Below, piece after piece: positions 33,522 through 42,959 of a DNA stretch of 64,000 bases. The notes beneath the pieces were generated by a model. The model made no database searches and was not told the DNA's origin. It saw only the letters and a program-made list of their open reading frames with translations. Location of the stretch: positions 163,072-227,071 of the forward strand of contig NZ_JAAEDL010000007.1 in assembly GCF_018129005.1 (NCBI RefSeq), written 5' to 3'. How positions within the stretch are numbered: position 1 is the stretch's first letter; each line of letters starts with the position of its first letter. The position numbers and the translations under genes were made by a program. This DNA is from Neoroseomonas eburnea. Lineage in GTDB: Bacteria > Pseudomonadota > Alphaproteobacteria > Acetobacterales > Acetobacteraceae.

Positions 33522-33610
33522 CACCTGATCGGGTTAAGATGCTCGCGAATACAAGAGGATAGAGTGGTTGCCCGGGAGCCGGGGCGAAGCCAGACCTCTC
33601 TGGCGGCCGT

Positions 33611-33997
33611 TCAGGGCCGCGGCAGGATGTGGGCCTGCGGGTCGACTTCGACCAGGGCGACCTCAGGGGTAGCGGCAAGTGCCTCGATCTGGGCGGGTGT
33701 CGCCGTCGCGGCGGCCGAGGGGATCGCCTCGTAGACCGCGGTCGGCGCGATCCCGAGGCGTTGCAGAACCTGCCGCCGCACGGTGCCGTCCCCGGCGGTC
33801 GCGTGGAAGGTGATGACCACGCCGAAGCCGCGGGCGGCATCGGTGTTCGCGCGAAGCGCATCGGCCAGTGCGGGTTCGATCTTCGTCATGGCCTCGCGGC
33901 GCTCCTGCGCATGGAGCTGCGCGGTGTTGCCCAGCAGGGCCAGGATGGCTGCCACCCGGGAAAGCCACCTGGCCGGGCCGGCTGGTCCCGGTGCCAT
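33611..33997 (-). CDS. exported I9-like (subtilisin pro-domain) protein
   Basis: 128 residues from ATG 33997. The signal peptide is WLSRVAAILALLGNTAQLHA with an A-x-A-type site; the mature part (about 95 residues) has the pattern of a stand-alone subtilisin propeptide/inhibitor I9: GVVITFHATAGDG, then LQRLGIAP, and a C-terminal EVALVEVDPQAHIL. These domains fold subtilases or inhibit them. The S8 peptidase gene is nearby. A start at MTKIEP (33889) would lack export. Confidence 0.62.
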   Translation of the reverse strand: MAPGPAGPARWLSRVAAILALLGNTAQLHAQERREAMTKIEPALADALRANTDAARGFGVVITFHATAGDGTVRRQVLQRLGIAPTAVYEAIPSAAATATPAQIEALAATPEVALVEVDPQAHILPRP

Positions 33998-34137
33998 GGC
34001 CTGCGTGCTCCCGCAGGATTGGTATTCCTCCACCCGCCTGCGGGTCCAGCAAATTGACCGGAACGTGTTCCGCCGCCGGGCCACCGTATCGCAAGGCGAC
34101 GCAGCCTGCGGTGTGTCGGGGACGTCCGGTTCGGCCC

Positions 34138-34815
34138 TCACTCGGCCGCGAGGCGCACCCTGCCGCCGCGCGCCGCGACCACAGCCAGGATGGCCTGCGC
34201 GACCGCCGCCTGGCAGGGCTCGATCACCGGCACGCCGCAGGCCTCCTCGGCGAAGTTGCGGTGGCCGGCCATGCCGGCGCAGCCGAGGATCACGCTCTCC
34301 GCCCCCATCGCGACCAGGTCCTTCGCCGCCTCGGCGAGCCGCGCGCGCGGCGCGACCGGGTCGGTCAGCACCTCCATGTCGAGGTTCAGCGGGATGGTGC
34401 CGGCGAGGCGGCTTTCCACCCCCATCGCCTGGAGGGCGCGGCGCTGGCGCGGCTTGGACTTGTCGGTGAAGGCGACGATGCCGAAGCGTTCCCCGCGCAT
34501 CATCGCCGCCGCCACGGCGCAGCGCAGCGGGCCGAAGACCGGCCTGTCGGTCACGGTCCGCACCGCCTCCAGCCCGGGGTCGGAGACGCAGGCGAGGATG
34601 TAGGCGTCGGCGGGCTCGCGCTCGACCCTGCGGCAGAGCGGCTCGGCGATGCCGTACCAGTCGCGCCAGGTGACGATGGCGGGCGGCCCTTCCTCGATCC
34701 GCACCACGTCGAGGCGCGGCAGCCCGGGCGCGGCATAGGGCGCGACCGCCGCGGCGATGCCGTCGGTGCAGGATTGGCTGGAGTTCGGGTTGATGAGCAG
34801 GATGCGTTCGGCCAT
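34138..34815 (-). CDS. hydantoin racemase / Asp-Glu racemase family
   Basis: 225 residues with the two catalytic cysteines of cofactor-independent racemases: Cys76 (ILACVSDPG) and Cys179 (ILGCAGMAG). The N-terminal ILLINPNSSQ is typical of hydantoin racemases. It would interconvert hydantoin enantiomers for the hydantoinase and carbamoylases at 24-31 kb. The gene stands apart from them; a 9-bp inverted repeat lies upstream. Confidence 0.85.
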   Translation of the reverse strand: MAERILLINPNSSQSCTDGIAAAVAPYAAPGLPRLDVVRIEEGPPAIVTWRDWYGIAEPLCRRVEREPADAYILACVSDPGLEAVRTVTDRPVFGPLRCAVAAAMMRGERFGIVAFTDKSKPRQRRALQAMGVESRLAGTIPLNLDMEVLTDPVAPRARLAEAAKDLVAMGAESVILGCAGMAGHRNFAEEACGVPVIEPCQAAVAQAILAVVAARGGRVRLAAE

Positions 34816-34843
34816 GAGACATCTTCACGCCGGGCCTGCCATG

Positions 34844-34878
34844 GGTTCAAGCCTGTCCCGTGCCGGAATGCTTGAACC
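34844..34878. promoter_or_regulatory. inverted repeat in the racemase/DUF983 divergent gap
   Basis: A perfect 9-bp inverted repeat GGTTCAAGC - 17 nt - GCTTGAACC lies 29 bp upstream of the racemase start. Twenty bp further on is TGTTGCATTGCACAA, a TGC/GCA-rich motif like PhaR-type sites. Both are in the only A+T-rich part of the 133-bp gap. Confidence 0.4.
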
Positions 34879-34948
34879 GTACCGGCCTCGCGTTCTATGT
34901 TGCATTGCACAAAACGGTCGCCCGCGAGCGTCCGGACAAGGAACGCCG

Positions 34949-35401
34949 ATGCCCTGGACCTCGGAGCGCGAAACGCCCGCCCTTTCTGTGAACCCCCCGC
35001 CGATCGGCGCGGCGATGGCGCGTGGCGCGATGGGGCGCTGCCCGGTCTGCGGCCAGGGGCGGCTGTTCAATGGCTATCTGCGCGTGGTCGATGCATGCGA
35101 ATCCTGCCATGCGCCGCTCGGCCGCATGCGGGCGGATGACGCGCCGCCCTATTTCACCATCCTCATCGCCGGGCACGTGCTGCTGCCGGCGGTGTTCTGG
35201 GTGGAGAAGCTCTGGCAGCCGCCGATGTGGCTGCATATGGCGGTGTGGCTGCCGCTCTTCGCCATCGTCTGCACGCTGCTGCTGCGGCCGGTGAAGGGCG
35301 CGACGCTCGCCTGGATGCTGCGCCTCGGCCTGACCGGGGACGAGCAGGGGGCGCCCGTCCCCGCGCCGGTGGCGCCGCGCCGGACGCCGGGCGATGCCTG
35401 A
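34949..35401 (+). CDS. DUF983 family membrane protein
   Basis: 150 residues from ATG 34949. The conserved DUF983 head GRCPVCGQGRLFNGYL with a second CxxC (CESCHAP) forms a probable zinc ribbon; two transmembrane helices follow (about 68-85 and 96-113). The function of the family is unknown; it is widespread in alphaproteobacteria. The stop overlaps the following UPF0262 gene by 8 bp. Confidence 0.85.
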   Translation: MPWTSERETPALSVNPPPIGAAMARGAMGRCPVCGQGRLFNGYLRVVDACESCHAPLGRMRADDAPPYFTILIAGHVLLPAVFWVEKLWQPPMWLHMAVWLPLFAIVCTLLLRPVKGATLAWMLRLGLTGDEQGAPVPAPVAPRRTPGDA

Positions 35402-35864
35402 TCAGCGCCTGGTCCGCATCGAACTGCCGGAGGAGCCGCCGGCGCCTTCCGCCTTCGCCGAGGCCGATCGGCGGCAGGCGATCGCCGATCTGCTCACCGG
35501 CAACCGCTTCGACCCGCCGAACCTGCCGAAGGGGCCCTATGCGCTCGCCGTCTCGGTGCGCGAGGGGCGGCTGATCCTCGACATCCGCGACGTCGACAAC
35601 CGGCCGCTGCACGTGCTCGCATTGGCGCTCGGCCCGTTCCGCCGGCTGATCAAGGACTACCACCTGGTGGTCGAGGCGCATGAGCGCGCGGTCGCCGAAA
35701 GCGGCCCCGAGAGCCGCGTCCAGGCGATCGACATGGGCCGCCGCGGCCTGCACAACGAAGGCGCGGAACTGCTCCAGCAGCGGCTGAAGGGCCGCGTGGA
35801 GGTGGATTTCGAGACCGCGCGGCGGCTGTTCACCCTGGTCTGCGCTCTGCACCAGCGCATCTGA
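35394..35864 (+). CDS. UPF0262 family protein
   Basis: 156 residues matching the alphaproteobacterial UPF0262 family: ADRRQAIADLL near the start, FRRLIKDYHLVVE in the middle and the MGRRGLHNEGAELL block (about 114-127). Function unknown. It overlaps DUF983 and precedes the nitroreductase-like gene, a probable operon running to mtnA. Confidence 0.85.
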   Translation: MPDQRLVRIELPEEPPAPSAFAEADRRQAIADLLTGNRFDPPNLPKGPYALAVSVREGRLILDIRDVDNRPLHVLALALGPFRRLIKDYHLVVEAHERAVAESGPESRVQAIDMGRRGLHNEGAELLQQRLKGRVEVDFETARRLFTLVCALHQRI

Positions 35865-35879
35865 GCGGGCATCCCTTTG

Positions 35880-36970
35880 ATGCGGCGCGCGCTGATCGGG
35901 GCAGGCGGGCTGGCCGCGCTGGCCGGTGGCGGCGCCTGGCTGCTGCGCCGCCGCGATGCTGCCGCCTATGACCGTCTTGCCGTCGAAACCTGGCGCCCGC
36001 CCCGCATGGCCCCGCCGCTGCTGCGCGAGCTTGTCCGCTGCGCCACCCTCGCCCCCAACAGCCACAACACCCAGCCCTGGCGTTTCGCCCTGGCCGCGGA
36101 GGGGCTGCGGCTGCTGCCCGACCCGGCGCGGCGCACCCCGGCCGTCGATCCCGATGACCACCACCTCTTCGCGAGCCTCGGCTGCGCCCTGGAGACCATG
36201 TTGCAGGCCGCTCCGGTGCTCGGACTGCGGGCGGAGGCGGCGGTGGACGGCGCCGGCATCGCGACCCTGCGCGTCTCCCCGGCGCCGGCGCGCGGCAACG
36301 ACCTTGCCGCCGCGATCGCGCGGCGCCACTCGACACGGCTGCCCTTCGATCCCGCGCCGCTGCCCGCCGCGGACCTCGCTTCGCTTGAGCAGGCCGGCGG
36401 CGCCGATCCCGCAGTCGGCCTCGTGCTGGTCAGCGCCCCGGCAGCGCGTGCCACGCTCGCCGAGCTGATCATCGCGGCGAACCGCGCGCAGATCCGCGAT
36501 GCCGCCTTCGTCGCGGAGCTGCTCTCCTGGATCCGCTTCAGCCATGCCGCGGCGCTGGCGCGGCGGGACGGGCTCTTCGCCGGCAGCATGGGCAATCCCG
36601 CGGTGCCGGAGGCGATCGGCCGGCGCATCTTCCCCCTCGTCTTCACCGAGGCGGCGGAGACGCGGCGGCTGGCGCGGCTGCTCGATGCCACGCCCGCCTT
36701 CGCCGTGCTTGCCGCCGCCGAGGCCGGTCCGCGCGGCTGGGTGGCGGCGGGGCGCGCGGCGCAGCGCCTCTGCCTGCGCGCCACGGCGCTCGGCCTCGCC
36801 ACGTCATGGGTCAACCAGCCGGTCGAGGTGGCGGCCATGCGCCCGGCCCTTGCGGCGCTCGCCGGTTTGGGGGACAGGCGGCCGGATTTCGTGCTGCGGC
36901 TGGGCCGCGGCCCGGCGGCGCCGCCCTCCCTGCGGCGGCCGCCCCAGGATGTGATGGCGGAGGAGCAGGC

Positions 36971-36974
<4 letters not shown>
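35880..36974 (+). CDS. nitroreductase-like FMN oxidoreductase (Acg type)
   Basis: About 364 residues from ATG 35880. After a hydrophobic N-terminal helix (residues 3-22; an anchor or Tat-like signal without a twin Arg-F motif) comes LAPNSHNTQPWRF, the FMN-binding signature of the Acg/nitroreductase group. A RRHSTRLPFDP block and a C-terminal LRLGRG are also typical. Substrate unknown. The stop overlaps the mtnA start (ATGA). Confidence 0.78.
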
Positions 36975-38058
<1,084 letters not shown>

Positions 38059-38059
<1 letters not shown>

Positions 38060-38754
38060 TGACCGGCTGGAAGACCGCCTGGCGGTCCTTCTACTACGAC
38101 GGCGCGCCGGAGGCGGCGGACCCGGTCCTCGTGCAGGGCAAGGTCGCGCTGCTGGTGATCGACGTGCAGAACACCTACCTCGCGCGGCCCGACCCGGCGA
38201 CGCTGCCGCCTGCCGAGCGCGCCCGGGAGGAAGCCTGGGCGCCCTTCCACGAACGCATGCACGGCGTCGTCATCCCGACCATCGCCCGGCTGATCGACCG
38301 CTTCCGCGCCGGCCGCAACCCGGTCTTCTTCGCGCGCATCGCCTGCCTGACGCCGGATGGCGCCGACCGCTCGCTCAGCCAGAAGAAGCCGGGCTGGAAC
38401 AACCTGTTCCTGCCGGCCTGGTCCGATGCCTCCCAGGTCGTGCCGCAGCTCGCGCCGCATCCCGGCGAGGTGGTGGTGACCAAGACCACCGATTCCGCCC
38501 TGACCGGCACCAACCTGCGGCTGATGCTGCACAACATGGGCGTCACCCATGTCGTCTGCACCGGCATCTTCACCGACCAGTGCGTGAGCTCGACGGTGCG
38601 CTCGCTGGCCGATTAATCCTTCGACGTGATCGTGGTGGAGGATGGCTGCGCGGCGGGCACGATGGAGTTGCACACGCGCGAGCTCGAAATCATCAACCGC
38701 ATCTACTGCGAGGTGATGCGCGCCGAGGACCTGATCGGCTACCTGCCGGTTTGA
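38059..38754 (+). pseudogene. isochorismatase-family hydrolase interrupted by an in-frame stop
   Basis: Open frame 38059-38616 (185 residues) ends at TAA 38614-38616 after RSLAD. The same frame continues with SFDVIVVEDGCAAGTMELH...IIN...YLPV to TGA 38754, which is the usual C-terminal strand and helix. So a full 231-residue protein is broken by one codon, probably GAA to TAA. The catalytic Asp (VIDVQN), Lys (VTKTTDSA) and Cys (FTDQCVSS) are all before the stop. It may be inactive, or the truncated form may persist. Confidence 0.8.
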
Positions 38755-38784
38755 CGCGCCCGGCGGCGGGGGCATGATTGCCCC

Positions 38785-40196
38785 ATGGAAACGCTTGCCA
38801 ACCTGGCCGCAACGCTCGGCCCCAGGAATGTCCTCACCGATTCCGACGATCTCGCGCCCTATGCCGTGGACTGGCGGGGGGCCTGGCGCGGCGTGCCGCG
38901 CGCGGTGCTGCGCCCCGGCAACACGGAGGAGGTCGCCGCCGCCGTGCGCGCCTGCGCCGCGGCGGAGCTCGCCATCGTGCCGGCGGGCGGGCGCACCAGC
39001 CTGTGCGGCGGCGCCGTGGTGCCGGAGAACGGCCCGCCCGCCGTGGTGCTGAGCCTCGAACGCATGAACCGCATCCGCGACGTCGATGCGCGCGACTTCT
39101 CCCTGGTCGCCGAGGCCGGCTGCATCATCCAGAACGTGCAGCAGGCGGCGGCCGCGGTGGACCGGCTGTTCCCGCTCTCCTGGGGGCGCAGGGCTCGGCG
39201 ATGGTGGGCGGTGCGCTTTCCACCAATGCGGGCGGCATCCGCACCATCCGCTGGGGCAATGCGCGCGACCTGGTGATGGGGCTGGAGGTGGTGCTGCCCG
39301 ACGGCCGCGTGCTCAATGACCTGCGCCGCGTGCGCAAGGACAATTCCGGCTACGCCCTGCGCCACCTGTTCCTGGGCGGGGAGGGGACGCTCGGCGTCAT
39401 CACCGCCGCGGCGCTGCGCCTGGTGCCGGCGTTGAAGCGGGTGGAGACGGCCTTCGTCGCGGTGCCCACGCCCGATGCGGCGCTGTCGCTGCTGTCGCGC
39501 GTGCTGGGCAGCGGGGCGGAGGTGATCGCCTTCGAGCTGATCATCCGCGACTGCATGGACATCGTGGAACGCCGCGGCGCGGCGAACGGCATCCGTGTCC
39601 CGCTGCCGCTGGAAAGCCCCTGGTACGTGATGGTCGAACTCGCCGCCGCGCATCCTGCCGTGCCGTTGCGCGAGATGCTGGAGGACGCTCTGGGCGCGGC
39701 GATGGAGGCGGGCGAGGCGACCGATGCCGCCTTCGCCGAGAGCGAGGCGCAGCGCGCCAATTTCTGGCGCATCCGGGAGGATTATCCCGAGCTGGCGCGG
39801 CAGGAGGGGCCGGCGATCAATACCGACACCGCGGTGCCGGTCTCCGCCGTGCCGCGCTTCCTCGAACGCATCGCGGCGGCGCTCGCCGAGCGCTGGCCGG
39901 AGGGGCGGCTGCTCGCCCTCGGCCATGCGGGGGACGGCAACATCCATGTCAGCCTGCGCGCGCCGCCGGGCGTGGACCGCGAAACCTGGAACCTCCGCGC
40001 GCGCGGGGCGGAGGAGGTGGTGAACGCCATCGCCGTGGACCTCGGCGGGTCCTTCTCGGCCGAGCACGGCATCGGCCAGTCCAAGCGGCATGCGATGGCG
40101 ACGCACAAGGACCCGGTGGCGCTCGAGCTGATGCGGGCGATCAAGGGGGCGATCGATCCGCGCGGGGTGATGAACCCGGGGAAGATGCTGCCGTGA
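38785..40196 (+). pseudogene. FAD-linked oxidase (GlcD-like) with a frameshift
   Basis: The first part (from ATG 38785) encodes the FAD-binding PCMH domain start: VPAGGRTSLCGGAVV, then DFSLVAEAGCIIQNVQ. Near 39182-39186, in a run of five G, the frame must shift by one to continue SAMVGGALSTNAGG, GGEGTLGVITAAALR and the C-terminal HGIGQSKRHAM and DPRGVMNPGKMLP. Intact, it would be about 470 residues, a glycolate/D-lactate dehydrogenase-type oxidase. The loss of one G in the run could be a mutation or a sequencing error. Confidence 0.82.
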
Positions 40197-40335
40197 TCGC
40201 GGCGCCAGACCGGCCAGCCTTTCGGCTGACTCGGTATGAGTGCCTTGCTTTGCGCGCAGCCGCCACACCAACCCTGCGCGCGATTCCGCCGCGCCTCGCC
40301 GCCGACAATTCGGCAGCAAGGCTCGGCGGCATCGA

Positions 40336-40713
40336 TCAGCCGCGCGCGAGCAGCCCGCCTGCCACCAGCAGGTCCGCCGTCGCCGGGCTGAACGCCGCGG
40401 GGATGTCGTAGACCAGGGCGATGCGCAGCAGCGCCTTCACGTCCACGTCGTGGGCCTGGGGCGCGAGCGGGTCGGGGAAGAAGATCAGGGCGTGGATCTC
40501 GCCCTCCGCGATCATGCCGCCGATCTGCTGGTCGCCGCCGAGCGGACCGGACTTCACCAGGCGGATCGGCAGGTCCGGCGCATGCCGGCGGATCACGCCG
40601 CCGGTCGTCGCGGTGCAGACCAGCGCATGCGGGGCAAGCTGCGCCGCATGCCGCGCCACCCATTCGGCCAGCGCCGGCTTCATCCGGTCATGCGCGACGA
40701 GGGCGAGGGTCAG
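40336..40713 (-). CDS. mgsA: methylglyoxal synthase, no canonical start codon
   Basis: 125 residues of clear MgsA sequence: LALVAHD, CTATTGG, SGPLGGDQQIG with the catalytic Asp, and FFPDPL...HDVDVKALLR. It converts dihydroxyacetone phosphate to methylglyoxal. No ATG, GTG or TTG lies in frame near the expected N-terminus; the likely start is CTG at 40713, giving a CTGA overlap with the upstream stop where other gene pairs here have ATGA or GTGA. It may be translated by coupling or be silenced. Confidence 0.78.
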   Translation of the reverse strand: MTLALVAHDRMKPALAEWVARHAAQLAPHALVCTATTGGVIRRHAPDLPIRLVKSGPLGGDQQIGGMIAEGEIHALIFFPDPLAPQAHDVDVKALLRIALVYDIPAAFSPATADLLVAGGLLARG

Positions 40714-41048
40714 GGGCAGGGCGGGATCTCCTCGATCGCGTGGAAGACCGGGCGGCCGGCGGCGCGGAAGCGGGCGACCTCGGCATCCGCGCCGGCACTG
40801 GGGCCGCCGATGCGCAGGATGGCGTCGCAGCGTTCGGTCAGCGCGAGGGAGAGCGGCATCATCACCTCCTCGAAGGCGTCGCCCTCGGCGGCGGCGATGA
40901 CGGGCAGGGCCATGTTCACGCCGATCAGCGGCACATGCCCGAGCCGGAAGACCGCCAGCGCGGCGCGGTTCATCTCGGCGAGGCGCGCGGCCCGGACCGC
41001 CGCATCCGCGCCGCCGGAGCTGTAGGGCGCGGCGATCATGATCCACAT
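40710..41048 (-). CDS. DUF4406/deoxyribosyltransferase-like protein
   Basis: 112 residues. MIAAPYSSGG near the start, then GHVPLIGVNMALPV and a central CDAILRIGGPSAGAD, resemble nucleoside 2-deoxyribosyltransferase-like folds (DUF4406). The start could be 41048 or 41039. It overlaps the following mgsA by 4 bp and follows otnC by 13 bp, so all three are in one minus-strand operon. Substrate unknown. Confidence 0.62.
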   Translation of the reverse strand: MWIMIAAPYSSGGADAAVRAARLAEMNRAALAVFRLGHVPLIGVNMALPVIAAAEGDAFEEVMMPLSLALTERCDAILRIGGPSAGADAEVARFRAAGRPVFHAIEEIPPCP

Positions 41049-41061
41049 CGCCGCCGGCGCC

Positions 41062-41694
41062 TCAGCCGAAGGTGGCGAGCAGGTCGTCGACCTGCGCGGG
41101 CGTCAGCGTGCGGGCGCCCGCGCCGCGCAGCAGCAGGGCGAGGCGGGCGGATTCCTCGAGCTCCTCCGCCGCATGCACCGCGTCCGCCAGCGTCTTCCCG
41201 GACACCACCGGGCCGTGATTGGCGAGCAGCACGGCCTTGGCGCCCTTGGCGGCCTCGTGGATGTCGGATTCCATCGCCGCATCGCCCGGGCGGTAGTAGC
41301 GGATCACCGGCAGTGACCGCCCGACGCGCATGACGAAATAGGGCGTCAGCGGCGGGATCGGCGCGGTCTCGCCGGGTTCGGCGAGGCAGCCGATGGCGGT
41401 GGCGTAGGTGGAATGCAGATGCACCACGGCGCCGGCCTCGGGCCGTGCGGTCAGCACGGCGCGGTGCATGAAGACCTCCTTCGAGGGCTTGTCGCCGCCG
41501 AGATGCGTCCAGTCCGGCGCCAGCTTGCTGATGCGCGCGGGATCGAGCCGCCCGAGGCAGGAATTGGTCGGCGTCATCAGATAGCCGTCCGGCAGGCGCA
41601 CGGAGATGTTGCCCGCCGTGCCGACCGAATAGCCCCGCTGGAACAGCGAGGCGCCGAGCATCGCGAGTTGTTCGCGCAGCGCCGCCTCAGTCAT
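41062..41694 (-). CDS. otnC: 3-oxo-tetronate 4-phosphate decarboxylase, class II aldolase family
   Basis: 210 residues of the aldolase/adducin fold. The zinc ligands HLHS (VVHLHSTYAT) and a later His in LLANHGPV are seen, with the N-terminal GTAGNISVRLPDG. The neighbouring OtnK homologue supports the OtnC role: decarboxylating 3-oxo-tetronate 4-phosphate to dihydroxyacetone phosphate in four-carbon acid sugar catabolism. The product is the substrate of the methylglyoxal synthase two genes on. An 8-bp overlap joins it to otnK. Confidence 0.85.
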   Translation of the reverse strand: MTEAALREQLAMLGASLFQRGYSVGTAGNISVRLPDGYLMTPTNSCLGRLDPARISKLAPDWTHLGGDKPSKEVFMHRAVLTARPEAGAVVHLHSTYATAIGCLAEPGETAPIPPLTPYFVMRVGRSLPVIRYYRPGDAAMESDIHEAAKGAKAVLLANHGPVVSGKTLADAVHAAEELEESARLALLLRGAGARTLTPAQVDDLLATFG

Positions 41695-42946
41695 GGCCGA
41701 ACGCCTTCAGGAAGAAGTCGCGCGCGCCGAAATTGCCTGACTTGAGCGCGAGGTGGATGCCGCGCGGCGCGGCGAAGGTCCAGGGCACGCCGGGGTCGAT
41801 CTCCGGCCCGATGCGCAGCGACGTCACGCCGAGGCGCTGCACCACGGCGCCGGAGGTCTCGCCGCCGGCGACCACCAGCCGGCCGACGCCGCGCGCGACG
41901 AGGCCCTCGGCGATGGTGGCGACGGCGTCCTCCACCAGCGCGCCGGCGGCGTCGCGGCCGAGCTTCGCCTGCAGCGCCGCGACCTTTTCCGGCGTCGCGC
42001 TGGCGGCAATGACGACGGGGCGCGCGGCTTCCAGCTTGCCGTCCACCCAAGCCAGCGCCTGCGCCGCCATGGCGGCGGCATCGGGGGTGGCGAGCGCATC
42101 GAGTTCCAGCACCGGCACATGGTCGCGCGCGAGGCCGATCTGCCCGAGCGTCGCCCGGGAACAGGACCCCGCGACCACCGCCGCCGCACCCTTCATCGGC
42201 GGCAGCGCATCGGCATCCGCACGCTCCGGCAGCAGGCCGGCGCGGCGGAAATTCTCCGGCAGGCCCATCGCCACGCCGGATCCGCCGGTGACGAGCGCAT
42301 GCGGCTGCACCGCCTCGCCGATCGCCATGAGATGCGCATCGGTCACCGCATCGACGATGGCGTAGCGGCGGCCGGATTCCGCCAGCCGCGTCATCTGCCG
42401 CCGGATCTCCGCCGCACCCTGCTCGACGGCGCCGAAGGGCACCAGGCCGACGCCACCCTCGGTCTGGCGCGACAGCACGCGCACCAGGTTGGCATCCGTC
42501 ATGGGCGTGAGGGGATGGTGCTCCATGCCGCTCTCGTTCAGCAGCGCACCGCCGACGAAAAGGTGGCCGAGATAGATGGTCCGCCCATTGGTCGGGAAGG
42601 CCGGGCAGGCGATGGCGAAGCCGGAGCCGAGCCGCTTCAGCAGCGCATCGGCGACCGGCCCGATATTGCCCGCATCCGTGCTGTCGAAGGTCGAGCAGTA
42701 TTTCCAGAACAACTGCCTCGCCCCCGCCGCGGTCAGCGCGTCGCAGGCGGCGAGGGACTGAGCGACGGCGTCGGCCGCCGGCACGGTGCGGATCTTGAGC
42801 GCGACGATGACGGCATCCGCCTCGGGCAGCGGGCCATCCGGCACGCCGATCACCTGCACGGCCGACATGCCGCCCTTCACCAGCGTGTTGGCGAGGTCGG
42901 TGGCGCCGGTGAAATCATCGGCAATGCAGCCGAGCAGCAGGGGCAT
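41687..42946 (-). CDS. otnK: 3-oxo-tetronate kinase, DUF1537 family
   Basis: 419 residues from ATG 42946, preceded by AAGGAGGG. The N-terminal domain has GCIADDFTGATDLAN, the DUF1537 signature; the C-terminal nucleotide-binding domain has VVAGGETSGAVVQRLG and a GPEIDPGVPW end. It phosphorylates 3-oxo-tetronate, the product then being decarboxylated by OtnC. No dedicated dehydrogenase (OtnE/LtnD type) is adjacent. A cupin gene lies 13 bp upstream. Confidence 0.88.
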   Translation of the reverse strand: MPLLLGCIADDFTGATDLANTLVKGGMSAVQVIGVPDGPLPEADAVIVALKIRTVPAADAVAQSLAACDALTAAGARQLFWKYCSTFDSTDAGNIGPVADALLKRLGSGFAIACPAFPTNGRTIYLGHLFVGGALLNESGMEHHPLTPMTDANLVRVLSRQTEGGVGLVPFGAVEQGAAEIRRQMTRLAESGRRYAIVDAVTDAHLMAIGEAVQPHALVTGGSGVAMGLPENFRRAGLLPERADADALPPMKGAAAVVAGSCSRATLGQIGLARDHVPVLELDALATPDAAAMAAQALAWVDGKLEAARPVVIAASATPEKVAALQAKLGRDAAGALVEDAVATIAEGLVARGVGRLVVAGGETSGAVVQRLGVTSLRIGPEIDPGVPWTFAAPRGIHLALKSGNFGARDFFLKAFGHD

Positions 42947-42959
42947 TCGGGGCCCTCCT

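Larger units (their letters stand above)
33003..33605 (+). repeat. repeat R3, copy c, split by R1
   Basis: Left arm GATCCCGATCAGGTGG at 33006-33021. Right arm CACCTGATCGGG at about 33522-33533, followed by AAGATGCTCGCGAAtAC and GTGGTTGCCcGGGAGCCGG as in copy b. In copy b the two arms are separated by 4 nt; here by about 500 nt. The insertion falls exactly in the loop. Confidence 0.7.

Noticed and set aside
36806..36970. Extended N-terminus of mtnA upstream of 36971
   Set aside because: It would overlap the nitroreductase by 55 codons and is not MtnA-like; ATG 36971 with an ATGA overlap fits the family start.
40336..41046. A single 236-codon fusion of mgsA with an upstream domain
   Set aside because: The upstream half in that frame is Arg-rich nonsense; the other frame encodes a plausible separate protein ending in TGA at 40710.
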